From assembly GCF_910592395.1 (NCBI RefSeq), contig NC_088309.1, forward strand, positions 9,426,501 through 9,490,500: a stretch of 64,000 nt of DNA, in the 5' to 3' direction. Made by a program: the position numbers and the translations under genes. The notes under the pieces were generated by a model. It was not told the DNA's origin. It made no database searches and saw only the letters and a list, made by a program, of their open reading frames with translations. The DNA is from Lineus longissimus (Eukaryota; Nemertea; Pilidiophora; Heteronemertea; Lineidae). Shown here piece by piece: positions 1 through 12,000 of this stretch (positions are counted from its first letter, which is position 1; every line of letters starts with the position of its first letter).

Positions 1-411
1 TCAACTCCTTTGACTCGTCCTACTGTGGCACTTGCATGATGTTCAGAGCTTCTTGGCATCCCCTTTTTGTTTCATTTTGGCTGTTAAGTCTTATACTTGT
101 TGTTTTGCAAAATTTTGATCCCAGTGAAATTTTGGAATAGCTTTTGATGTGTCTGTAATTTTGCTGCTTGGAATTGCAAATGCAACAGGATATTTGAGCG
201 ACTTATCCATTGTTTCTGGTAGTGTGTTTCTTCACTTCAAATCTTTGGTACAGACAGCAAAAAAAATCTAGTCTGCTGCCGCAAAAAACAAGGCTCTGTA
301 CTCAATGCTACATTACAATAAATCCAGACTGAGCCTGAGAAGGAAATAATTCATATGCAGAAGATATTGATTGTCCCATTTTGTAACATCGCTTTACCTT
401 TTATCTTGCAG
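1..411 (+). other. Last intron of the lamin gene (3' part)
   Basis: No coding exon is visible here. The stretch ends in a pyrimidine-rich tract and a TTGCAG acceptor directly before the lamin terminal exon. The upstream lamin exons would lie to the left of the window. Confidence 0.55.
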
Positions 412-450
412 GGCGATCCACAGCAGAGGGACAAGTGTGCTATCATGTAA
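412..450 (+). CDS. LMNB: B-type nuclear lamin, terminal exon with CaaX motif (partial gene)
   Basis: This exon follows a clear TTGCAG acceptor and reads GDPQQRDKCAIM, then TAA. The last four residues form a CaaX prenylation box; CAIM is also the end of vertebrate lamin B1. From memory, human lamin B2 ends HQQ-GDPRTTSRGCYVM and lamin B1 ends HQQ-GTPRASNRSCAIM. The G(D/T)P start, the Arg near the cysteine and the length therefore all match. B-type lamins are intermediate-filament proteins of the nuclear lamina, held at the inner nuclear membrane by farnesylation. Their CaaX box is often carried by a separate small last exon, as here. Rod and Ig-fold exons lie outside the window. Another prenylated protein is possible, but I know of none that fits as well. 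Confidence 0.78.
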   Translation, partial: GDPQQRDKCAIM

Positions 451-3400
451 GCCATATGCGGTAGCCGAGGTTTGGATCCACTGAACCGACCACCATGCGG
501 GAACCAGCACAGTGCATCACAGACCTGATGAGAATGCATTCTAGCCTGCCATGAAGAGCTGTTTACGTTGGTCCCATATTTGAATCTCAACATATGTATC
601 ATTACCCAATCTTTGATTTCAGTCCTGATTGAAAAATGTTATGGCAAGATATGTCTTGTACGAATAATGTGCCAGAATGCTGTCAGCTGACTTCAGCCAG
701 TTTACAATTGATGAGTAGATTTATTTGACGTTTATGAACTGCATGATGGCATCAGAATAGTTAAGCCAGTATGTTGTATTTCATTGCAATAATGTCTTTT
801 TTTCTGCCATGATAATTTGTTTTGTCTATTTCTTATTTGACACAATATTCTAACTAATTATGGGTGCCACTGACAATTCATTGTCTGATAGAGTTGTGAT
901 TATACCTTATCAAAAACTGAAATCAATTGTCTCTATTGTCAGTTGCTGATAAAAAAAATCGATAAGAACTGCTCTGATGATATTGCTCAGTCCTCGACTT
1001 TTGGGCAAACAAGGATTGTTTTTTCCAAAAAAGGCTATTACAGATCAGTCAGTAATTGTTTGAACACCCATGTTTATGTTAGAGTAACTTTTTGTATTCT
1101 CACTAATCAAGCTATATAAAATATTCACGTAGAACCCATTGCCTTTGTTATGTGCTGCTACTTATTTGGGATCAACTTGAGCAGTTGTCTGTACAGTATT
1201 AGCTGTAAGGCTATTGTAGTAGTGCCATATTTGAATAAAACGTTGGAGAATTTGCCAGAATTGCGAATGGTATGAACATTCCTTGCCTCGAACTGTTGTC
1301 TCCTTGGGCGAATCAACAAGGGGTTATGGACTTGACAAGTAGTGTTGGAAATCTTTTTGGTGAAGTAGGTGTCTGTTTTGAGACAATTGTCCAACGAAAA
1401 GATTCTGCTGAAGTCCATAGCGTTTTGTTGTAGAATTTGTTAAAACGAGTCCAGCATGACTGCCATGCTTAATAAATATGCTACCTCTGATCTCGTGAGA
1501 ACCATTATTTAATGCAAGGATATGAGACGTTTCATCCTTGTGTTGGTCCAGGGCATTCCATGCCAACGGGATCTACCTGTGGTGAATGAATATCATACTC
1601 TTCATTCATCCGAGTGTGGACTCCAATTTACAGCTTAAGGTCACTTGTATCGTTTAATGGCAATTGTTTACTCCAGTTTGGTATAAGGATCCAAAACCGA
1701 TGCTTACTCAATGATAAGAACAGTCGTCACTGCCCTGTGCATATCATGTCAAATGAGATGATATAACTTGTAAAACTGTTGTTGAATCTGACATTGTTTT
1801 AATGCGCTTAATGCTGCATATTATATATACTAAACGAAGACGATTTTGACATGATTTCTAGGTTTGTTGTTTAAATCAAACGTAGTCAGTAGGATTTGTT
1901 AGTATAGAAACCTTTGTTGTGTCTTTCAACTTGATATATACTGAGATTTCTGAACCAGCAGACTTGTTTTCTGTTGGATGTTGGTTGAATTGTGATCAAA
2001 CAGGCTCTTTCCATCCTGCAAAGGGACTTGGCTTTCTAGATGGTGCTCCTAATGCTTGAATATCAAACTTCTTTGGGACATCGATCTTGTGACTGCCCTG
2101 ACCAACAACACATGCACTTCTTCTTTATGTTGATGGGAGTATGCTGTCAGTGATATAAAACTCTGGGACAGCAGGTTAAAGTTGTTAAGATGTAGAGTGT
2201 TCTCCACAATGCATGTTTTTAAGAGAATTTTGTTTACTTCTGCATTGGTGAATCCTGTCTCTTAGGCCATTTCCCTTTCTTACAGAGAAATTACTGTGAT
2301 CAGTCACTTCTAGCCATCAGACTCCCAATCCATTTTGTTCAGCCAATTGGTCCAATTTAAAAAGACGTATTTGGCAACATATGATGGGGAACAGATAAAA
2401 CAAATCTACTAATGTATGTGTTAGCTGTGGTTACCATAATTCAATCACAACTAGTATTTTTGCTCTCAGTAACCTTGTAATCAATCAGATGTCCACCTTG
2501 AAGTGATGTGTGAAGTAATGTTGTGATATTGTTCAGAGTTTTGAAGTTACATAATACAAGGAAGGTTTTAATACTGAAACAGTTGAGAATATTATGATCA
2601 TGAACAACTGTCTAATCAACATTTCTGTTACGAACTCAAATATGAATCTGCAGTTTTGACCTGTGGAATTTAAGACGTATGAAAAACGTTTGATAGGTGG
2701 AGATATTTTCCTAGATTCATGTTAATAACCCAACTAGGTACCTAAGACTGTACAGTTGAACCCCTGTTTGATGGTTATTCCCCTTGATTGTTACTCTTAT
2801 TCACATCGACTTCAGTAATCAGGAGAATGAGAAGTTTCATTGTTATATTTCATCAGAGTTATTATGTAGTGTTGAGTATTTCTGGAATAAATCGCCAGAT
2901 AAAGGATTTAAAATCAAATTCTTCATCGCACATGTAACATTAAGGTGCTTGTTACTTGCTTAGATTAATCATGCCTAATCAACAATGTTCACTTACCATC
3001 TGACTTTCATGATAGTTATTGCTGTTCACTTGATATTGTATGTTAATGTGGCAAATTCTTGTGACAATCTATGGCAGGAATCTACCTCAGAATGTTTTAA
3101 CAGTTAGTTGTTGGCTAAGGGTGCCAACTAACCACCAAATCTTACTGACATGACTGAAAAATCAGACAGATTTGAAAGTTGGACCAAAATGATTCTATCT
3201 TGATTTGAATATCTCGTCCCTTATCATTTTGGGACTTTCTTTCAATTTTTCATTGACCTTATGTACACACGAAGCTAATTAAAGTCATTCTGAGAAAAAT
3301 ATGAAGGGGTTGCGCTGAAGTACTGTAAGCCTCATTTTTGCAAGCCAGACAATTTTCGGTTTATTTGGTTGTCAAAGCCGTGAATCTGCAGTTTTTCATC

Positions 3401-5169
3401 CAATAACACTTTCGACAAATCATCTTTGCAAAAAAGGGGGTCGGCAGTAAATTTAAAATGTTGCATGATTGCTGAATGCTGTTTCATGAAAAGATCATGC
3501 ATTAATCAAGTCTTTGTTGTTGAGATACTTGACAGATCAATGTATGCAGGTGCTCTGAATACTTGTAGCTGTCCACAGACTTTGTTGCACTGAATTATTC
3601 ATCAGTATTTTGAAAAGTCGGGTCCGATTAACTGCCATAGCAACACAGCACTGTTGTTACTTGTTTCTCAATTCAGTATTTTAGAATAGCACTTTCAAAG
3701 CCCTATTAACTAAAATCCATTTGAGATGAAAATTGAGATGATTGTTGTAAATCACAGCTGACCGTATCCTACATCTGAATACCAAACTGTTTCAATGCAA
3801 AACCTGTAAAATCACATGGTAAGTCATGCAAGAAGATACTCTTTTTCTGCAAAAATCTTAGCATCACAGTAGAAAATAGCATTTACTCGAAAAGGCTTCT
3901 AGTGGATTTAGTGGTTTTGGCATTAGAACTCCTCAAGTATTTGTCTGTTCCTGCTCCTGACTTGAATGTGCATCTAGGTCTTATTATCTGAAATTCACTG
4001 CAGGAAAAAGGTGTAGACCCTTAAAAAATCCTACCTTTGATATGTTTTGATGTAATCATCCGACCTGGAATATTTTGTTGTTTAATCTTTTGAGGACTAC
4101 CAGTGTGAGTAAAGTAGAGAGAGAATTAATAGAGCTTTCCAATAGCTTTCTAGCATGTAACAGAGAAAGGCTGAATGGGTATGGGCAATTGAAAAAAGTA
4201 GGTTATTCTTTAAAGGAAGAAGTAGATTTAATAGTTAAAATATATTTTGGTGAAGTTGCTTCAAGTCCTTGAAAGGTTAAACATTAGCTACATGTCGGTT
4301 CTGCAAATCTCACTAATTACAAATCAGACCTTTTAAATCACGAGGAACTAGTGGGCAATTATTCAAAATTTGCTGCATTTTAATAGAAAATTGAGTGAAT
4401 TGGCCTGTGAGAAATGGATGTTGATCAATCGGCAACGAAAGAAACTGAATTTTGGAATGAAGAGCACTTTGTAATTTGTGATATTTCCAGAACCTCAGTC
4501 CTATATAAAAACCAAAATGCTTGTATTGCTTGTTTATGCAAAGGATTCATAACAAATTAATGGTCACATGTGATCATTCTATTTTATTCACGCAATATTT
4601 TTTTCTACATTTTGAGTTCTAGATGTTAACCAAATAGAGAAAATATGTAAAATGCAGAGTTAGAGAGGTGAGAAGGCTCACTGTTGATAACTATTTTGTG
4701 GAGCTATCAACAAAACATGAGGGCAGATTGCCATGCATCTTGGAATCTCAAGGGTAACATTTCACAAAATTCTGATTCCCACATTGAAATGAGAATGAAA
4801 ACAGCAGATCAGTTTGCGAGTGTCAACTCCAAATGGGTCGAGATAATAAATGATGGTGGTACGATCTCGTGAGGTAGAGTTTAGTTGATAAAGAATTTGT
4901 AATGTAGGTTATACCAGAAGTTTATTGGCGGCAGTAGTCAAATGGCCTATCACCCCATACTACCTTATCGTTCACAAGCTTAAGGATAGTATAACACCTT
5001 GTTCTCCCCAAAGTTCAGTATAAAAATAGATGCTGCTTGATTATGTAAGCATTGCTTTGTGCACTGAGATCAACTGATGGGGTTCATTAATAGAATGTCC
5101 AGTCAGTTAGACAGTGCGACTCAAAGCCGACCTGCAGGTATAGGGAGATGTATACTGCCACCAATAAAC
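451..5169 (+). other. Lamin 3' UTR and intergenic DNA
   Basis: No gene can be supported. The first part is presumably the lamin 3' UTR. AATAAA poly(A) signal candidates are at 1234-1239, 1471-1476 and 2886-2891; the sequence does not decide between them. Short open frames, such as a 65-codon one at 4075-4272, have no splice context or recognisable domain. Confidence 0.5.
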
Positions 5170-5226
5170 TGCTAATTATGATAGTCTGCCATGTGATGGC
5201 AGTCGGCATCAACAGACTAATTAGCA
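5170..5226. repeat. Imperfect inverted repeat (hairpin)
   Basis: The left arm at 5170-5188 and the right arm at 5213-5226 (CAGACTAATTAGCA) are reverse complements, apart from a 5-base bulge (TGATA) in the left arm. It lies in otherwise featureless DNA and may be a small mobile-element remnant. Confidence 0.5.
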
Positions 5227-6762
5227 TAGTACTTGTATGAAACTTTCCTTCTCGTCCGAAAGAATTGGGGGTGAAAAATAGGATAAAGTAAAGCTTGAGT
5301 TACGGGTAAAAAAGAATAAAAAATTGTGTTTTTAAGCCAAGCTTATGATTGATCGTTGATTGTATTAAAAATCTTTGAAGGTTGGGATATTAAGGGTATT
5401 TGTGTGTCCGCCTGTTCATCACCAATTCTTGAAGGATAGCTGCCATAAGGTGTAGTCACCCAGCTTAATTTTCCTTTTTGAAGAGAAATGTATCCAAAAT
5501 TGCTAAATGTCGTATAAAATCCATAAGCATTATACCCAGTCATATTTTGTATAATAAAGGAGCAATTTGGAACAGAATTGTTGTTATGTGTTACATGTAT
5601 ATGAATTTGTTGAAGGAAAGTCTGTAATTTAGCAAGCAAGTCAGTTGTCTGTGATTCAGTGTCTTGGTCTTTGATCATCTCTCATGTAGCCAAGATTCTG
5701 TCCATATTCCAGTATCTATGTTTGATTCCATCTGACACCTGGAGATGCTATTTGTGGTCCAAAGCTAAAACTTGATTCGGTTTCTATTGTCCAGTATTTA
5801 TTGATATCTATATTTGAGCCTAATTGCTTCTCTTTCTTTCTCTCCTGCCAGATCCTCTGGAAGTGTGTCCTTCTCAATGTTAGTTCTCCTGTGACCATAG
5901 ATGCAACCGGCAATTAGGACCTGGACTAAAACCATAGGAGAACTGACTTTCCTTTCACATTGGTAATCCTTTGCCCGAGCTTGGTCGAAGGTGTTCAGTA
6001 ATCGACCCTAAAAACTTGGCAAGAGTTCCAAGTAGTTTGTTTATTCTTAATTACTAGAATGATTAAGGTGGCTTAACGGTAATATTTGAAAGCCAAAATG
6101 CTAAGACTAATCAATCTTCTAGAAACATAAATGCATAACAATAGGTCCTGGTGGGATAGCGGTCCGAGCAAGGGATTATCAGCTCGGAAATGCACTGATT
6201 TCCTTTTCAATACCAGTATCAACATTATTGCACAGCTGTGGAAAGTTTACTTTAGTGTGAAAGGGCCTGTGTCTCCTGCCGGTCTGCTTGGGGCTAATGG
6301 GTTATCTGATTGACTGGTATTGGTTCGGGTGTGTAGGCCTAATGAGGAGCATGCCTCTATTCCCTTCAAAGGACATTAGACAAGTGACACTGAATTGATC
6401 TCGGAGCCACAAATCTTGTGGGAAGACGACCGGACCACGATGTGTCAATACTAAAGTGGGGTAAACGCTTGGTGCCTCTCCTTTATTAACGTTATGGCTT
6501 TTTGGATAACTTTGGTCTGTTTACAAATTCGAAGTTGGTGTATTTGTATGTGATCTTTGTTACAAACAAGTCATCTTGCAGTGTGATTGGATTTCTGACA
6601 AACTGGAGACACACTTTTTTGGATCACTTATGCAGAGTGTCTCTCCGCCTCCCAAAGTTCACTGAATCCTTGCTGTGACTAACAAATTATATCATAACAT
6701 TCATTTTGGTCTCTCCGTCTTCTATAGATCACTGACTGCTGGTTGTGACTCATCTTTGTCAG
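5227..6762. other. Intergenic, nothing recognised
   Basis: A 111-codon open frame on the minus strand (5343-5678) has no recognisable domain, and I do not call it a gene. At about 6640-6750 a ~70-base segment containing CTCTCCG and GTTGTGACT/CTGTGACT appears twice in diverged form. Confidence 0.4.
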
Positions 6763-6849
6763 AGAGATATCTTACAATGTGGACTGGCCCCACCAGAGGC
6801 GGATGATGATGCTAGTTCACTGTCGCTCAACGGAGCGCAAGATGAAAAG
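6763..6849 (+). CDS. Candidate internal exon, 29 codons
   Basis: The segment lies between a TTTGTCAG acceptor and an AAG|GTGAGA donor and is exactly 87 bases. It is open in the frame beginning RDILQCGLAPPEADDDASS, an acidic, Ser-rich composition that looks like coding sequence. It cannot be joined in that frame to the next candidate exon at 7034, because a stop follows at once. It could be joined, phase 0 to phase 0, to the exon at 11961 of the Ser/Arg-rich gene downstream. This is an exon prediction from splice signals and codon pattern only. Confidence 0.3.
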
Positions 6850-7033
6850 GTGAGACTTGATGCAGTTTGGATACTGACTCTTTAATGCTTCCTGCGTACA
6901 AGTTCTTTTAATGTTTATCCTGCCGTCCAGACGTCGCAACAATTAATGAGGACGTGCTCACGTTGTGTGCCAAGATCAAGAGTCGAAACAATTAAAATGA
7001 GTTTACATGTAATTCTTTTATTTCGTTTTTCAG

Positions 7034-7257
7034 AGACAAATTATGATATAAGACGTAAAAAAACAATCAAGGACTGTGTGATCATGGCATCCGTGAAACT
7101 CCCGCCCATCTCCGAATGTTCGCCTTACACCGCAACAAGCAATTGGCCCTCCGTTGAGATTCGGACGCGAGAAAAAGATAGCAGAGAAAGAGTGGTAACA
7201 GTCCTGGGAAGCTCTCATAAACGCTTGTCACCTGATGTCAGCCTGACCAATTTCTTG
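7034..7257 (+). CDS. Candidate first coding exon (start ATG at 7084)
   Basis: The exon follows a strong polypyrimidine tract and CAG, and ends at TTCTTG|GTAAGT. From the ATG at 7084 it reads 58 codons (MASVKLPPISECSPYTATSN...) and ends in phase 0. The composition is Ser/Thr/Pro-rich and disordered. Phase 0 fits exon 2 (11961) of the downstream gene, so it may be an alternative 5' exon of that gene. It could also belong to a separate small gene. No homologue is recognised. Confidence 0.38.
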
Positions 7258-8917
7258 GTAAGTGTCACTCTGATGAAGGAAGCCAGCTGTCCTACCCAAG
7301 ATGGTCCAAGTAAACTTTCAGTCCATGCAGATTGAAAGTTGTTCTTCAGCCCATCCCTCTGAGGGTTGCAGTTCCTGTGAAATGATTGATTGAATTGGGC
7401 AAATGCTCACTGTCTTCGTGGTCACAAGGAGGTGTTGCCATCTATTTTTCCGGCGACTATCAACGAACCACATCAAATATTTTGTTGGCAAGTCACATTG
7501 GATTAGCAACTATTGCCTAAAAACTTCGATACAACAACCTCTTCAATAATTCCTTTTAAAAACAATTCCAGACCACAGTATGCGTCCCACAGCTCAGCTA
7601 AAGAACTTGTGCGATGTTCCGCTAAGTTTGTTTGATGTGGTTGAATAATTTATTCCATTATCAGGAATGCCACAACCGATATAAGTTTGAGTGATGAAGT
7701 CTGGCAAAGGTCTAAGTAAGCCATGAACCTTGCCTCTAAAGTTGGGTCATTTACCTACTAGTAACTTAGATAGGCCTACAAATATATTAGGGTCCACGAG
7801 TTTGACAAGAATATAGTATACATGTAAATACTGTATGTACTTTTTAACGCAAAAAAACCCCCACAAAGGTCATGCAATATTGTTCAGTCCCCTCTTTCCT
7901 ACGTAAGAAACCTATTAAAATTTGCATGGCTTCTTTCTGTTCTTCAAACACAGGCATTATATGTATTTAAACGGTTTAGTTACAAAATCTCAGAGCTTAG
8001 ACATACATAGGTCACCATTGTTGTCTTGCAAATGAGACGTGTCAATAATCAATATTTAAAAACTGTTTTGTGAGGTTTATTTCTAGTATCATAAAGGATA
8101 AGGCTCACTATCATTTCAACTGTTAAAGGTGTTCAGTCGTTCACTAGAAATTTCCCGGTGACAAAAAAGAAGATTATTGACTTTTGATTTGAATAACCCC
8201 ATCTTAACAAGATAATACCCTGCTACATTTAAAGGGAGTACAGGACCTCACGGTTCAGGGTTCAGGATGACCCATGATATCAATCATAAACTTATCAAAT
8301 TTTGGTCACATCTAACTGAGATCAGTAGGCGCATTCCAATTAGAAAATCATGATGATGAAAGCAAGACGTTGCACTAGTCATCATTCAGTTAGATTATAG
8401 GCCTACTACACTGGAAAAATGTCGGTAGATGTTTATCTTTATGGGAAATACTGCACCTTTAACATTATTGAATATTGGAAAGTAATATTTTCCAGCGAAT
8501 GCCTTTGATAAGCCACAACAAGCAGTTGTTTATTCTTTTCCCATTAATGTTCAATGCCGTTTTCTAAGGCCTCTAGGTTGTTTTCTCTAAATATTAAATG
8601 TTGATAATATTATAATACTTCGGTTGGTAAAGTTTCCAATATTCAGCTGTTAGTAACCCATACAGGAGAGATTACTCTTGATCAAGCAGTTTCGGTCAAA
8701 GGACATACTTTTCTAAGCAAGACACTGAACACGACTAACATCATCGGTCTGTTGCTACGAATTCGACATTAAAGGCTGTGAATAAAATTGGATTAGAAGA
8801 AGGATCTTCTATCTTCGATTGACAAAGGAATGGAGGTTTTCAAACAGAAAATAGACGATGTTCATAGCCTCCCTGGTGTTGCAACATTCTGTGCCTCCCA
8901 GAATGGGTTATTTGATG
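7258..8917. other. Intergenic or intronic, nothing recognised
   Basis: AT-rich sequence without a convincing exon on either strand. If the exons at 6763 and 7034 belong to the Ser/Arg-rich gene, this would be intron. Confidence 0.4.
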
Positions 8918-8968
8918 TGACGTACGGTCGACACCAATCAATGTGTTCTTGACTTTTGTCAATATAAA
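8918..8968 (+). promoter_or_regulatory. Putative core promoter: CRE-like, CCAAT and TATA elements
   Basis: In order and on the coding strand there are TGACGT (8918-8923), CCAAT (8934-8938) and TATAAA (8963-8968). They lie 79 bases upstream of the ATG at 9047. A start of transcription about 30 bases past the TATA box would give a short 5' UTR of roughly 50 bases. The spacing is ordinary for a TATA-type promoter. This is inferred from motif order only. Confidence 0.5.
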
Positions 8969-9046
8969 CAATGGTCGCAATTCCTCTTAAAAACTTGTAA
9001 TTATATTGAAATCAACTTGGAGTAGAACTACACGGTGATATAGCAA

Positions 9047-12000
9047 ATGGCAACCGCTGTGGAATTGAGCACCAATGCGGATTCCAAGGTGGTGCGGTTA
9101 TTCAGAATGGAAGATGCAAAACCACCGACTGGAAGAAACGCAGATGATCAAATCGGAGGGTATCGTCTGAGTGCTCTTCAGAGACGGAGTGAGTCAAATG
9201 AGAGACCAAGTCGTGGAGATGGTAATGAGAAAAGCTTCGAACCAAAAAAGAAAACAGAGAGGCGACAACGTTCATCAAGCAGATGTGGTGAAGTGTCGTC
9301 TGGTGATGTGTCGATTAATCCCAAAGCGGGGGAAAGAAGAGAGTCAAGTGGAAGAGAATCCAGAAGTAGACAATCTCCTCGGCCAAGAAGTAGACTACGT
9401 GGAGATGGTGATGACAATAGGGATAGGAGTAGGAGTAGGAGCAGGCAGCCGATGGGAAGCGCAATGAGGGGCAGTCCTTTGTCTGATATTGCCACTGGTG
9501 GAAGCAGGGGTAGCCATGGGACAGGTACAGAGAGTGGAGGAGAAAGGGACAACAGTAGAAGTAGTCAAGTGTCACGACTTACTAGTGGTGATGGAAAAGG
9601 AAATAGCGAAGACACGCAGATGACAACTACCCAGGAAAGCGAAGAGAATAGCCGAAGCTCAAGGACGACATCTGTGGATGAGACGACGGAGAGTCGATCA
9701 AGTGTCTCACGACCACCAAGGTGTGGCAACAGGGAGAGTGTCTCCAGTCAGCGTACAGACGGAATATTGTTAAGCGTTCCAGGGAGGGCAAGGAGCATTG
9801 AACGCCCGAAAAGTGCTCTTGGCCGAAAGAGAGTACGGATCACCGAGCCAGCAGAGAATGAAGCAAATACCGCTTCACACGAAGAGGCTGAGATTTCTTC
9901 TTCGCCACTTGGAAGTGGGTCAAGTACATCTCTCAGCGACGCCAGCACAAATCGCAGTTCAAGCTCGAGGAGCAAGTTTCAAGACAGCATTGCTTTTGAC
10001 AGTCCGGCGGAGAGGATAACCAAGCTTTTAGAGAGGAACACAGTAGTCAAAGGTGGAAGAGAGGCCTTTGTGAAGAAGAACGACAAAGATTTGGATAAGC
10101 GATCTGTCCACTCGGAAATAATTAAATCTGGAGCTGGATCACATTTTTCTGAATGGCGAAAAGAAAGGAATGAAGGAGACAAACTGAGTGATACAATAGA
10201 ACGCAGTTCTCGAAAGAGTGCCAAGACACCCATTCAAGCATCGAAACTGGAAATGCAGAAGCGAAGTATCAGCAGACCAAGAGTTAGGAAGCAACTTTCT
10301 CAGCAACTACAGGAAAAGGCGGATATTCTTATTGTCAGTGCAGGGAATGAACGTGAAAGTGACAGCAGGCAATCAAATTCATCTTCGATCTCGCTCCTGA
10401 GTATGAAGACAATCCATCCGTCATCGCGTTCGAGTTCTCTTGGGAGTAATGTATCAGATGACCACAAGGCAGTCATTTTGAAGTTGAGGGAGTCCAGAGA
10501 TGCACATTTGAAAAACAAAGAGAATCAGACGTCTGGTGAAGGAATGGAGCAGAAGGATGTCGAAAAGGGTGAGAATGAAAACAAAGCAGATCCCAAGCCA
10601 GCGAAGACATCAAAGGAAATATTACGCAACATTGAACGAATCATGGTCTCCGAAAAGCGCAAGAATGAAGAGTTGAAACTAAAACTGGGCAGAAAAAAAG
10701 CGGAGAAGATTGAAAAGGAAGCGACAAATGTTAAAAGTGTGGGTGTTGAGAAAGAATCCGGATTGAGAAAGAAGGTGGAGAGCGTTGCCGCCAATGTGAA
10801 AGACACGAATGTTGAAAAAGATTCTGGTTTGAGAAAAAAGGAAGACGAAGTTGTTTCCGAAGGCAGACAAACTCTGTCGCGCGCCAAATTGTCGCCAGGG
10901 ACAGACGGGGTGGCGAAGCGCAGCGAAACACCTCAGAAGCTATTGGGAAAACGGGAAAATATCAAGGAAGTCATCGAGATATCAAAAGCAACATTGTTTG
11001 GAAAGCGAAGTGGCCTTGAATCTCCTTCAAGGACGAGTAAGATAGGCCAGGGGGATTCAACTACTGTACCATCAGACGATAGCAAACAATTTGACAGCGT
11101 TCTTGAACAGGTCCAAGAAGCTCAAAGGAGTTCAGATGATGTCCTCTCCCAAGACACGTCCAAGTCAAAAAGCACTGAAGAAAGGTTGGTCAGTGCTAAA
11201 GGTGTGACTATCAAAGTGGCACCAGAAGAGGTCGGGGAAATTGAAGAAATGCGGAAGATTGTCAACAGGAATCGAAAGACAACGGACACGGTGGGCGATT
11301 GTCTCTGTTGGGATTACCCAGATGATGATCAGGTAATTAAAGGTTCACCGACATTCCCAACCATCGAAAGCCAGAGGGCAACTTTCAGAACCACTCCACT
11401 TAATTTGTGTTTCCTAAGAAGATGTTCCAATATTATTTGAAGATATCACCGCCATCTGTATGTTTGCTATTTGCATATATAGCCACCCTCGGGCTACCAT
11501 CCTGATATTTCTTTGACTACGGGAAAACGTTTTGTGTATGGTAGTGACAAAGTTGTGTCAAAACTCATTGTTAAACCGGCATACAAACTGATATGGGGCG
11601 TTTTTCAATATCGATTCAAGTTATGTATGATGTGGTAGGTCGGCCAATCTCTGCCAAACCACTCTAGAGACTTTCTTCTCGATCGTCTGCTTTTTGCTGC
11701 TGTTTTCATCTACGGTTGTCTGTCTAAAGTCAGTCCAATCCACTTTGTTTACACTCTGGTGGCAGTGGACCAGTCTCATCTTGTCGCCCGGTAGAGGAAG
11801 GACCAGAGTACTCTACCGCTGTAGAGGAGTCCATGTTTTAGATACCGATACCAGATGTTATTCCATCCAAAAATGTCTGAGATTCTACCTGTGCTCACCA
11901 GTCTGTTTTCTATCACTCGCACTCTTACTTTAACTCATTACAATAAACTTGATTTTGCAGAGCGGCAATCCGTACCTGAATATTCCGGCGTACGACGAGA

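Noticed and set aside
4075-4272. 65-codon plus-strand open frame starting MLFNLLRTTS
   Set aside because: Plausible amino-acid composition but no splice sites, promoter or known domain; length is within chance for AT-rich DNA.
5343-5913. Two adjacent minus-strand open frames (111 and 65 codons) as a possible gene
   Set aside because: Different frames with stops between, no clear intron joining them, and no recognised domain. An old mobile-element ORF is possible but unproven.
9178-9552. Leu/Ser-rich minus-strand frame opposite the Ser/Arg-rich exon
   Set aside because: It is the antisense shadow of RS-rich codons; the plus-strand exon has a start, a stop in phase and splice sites.
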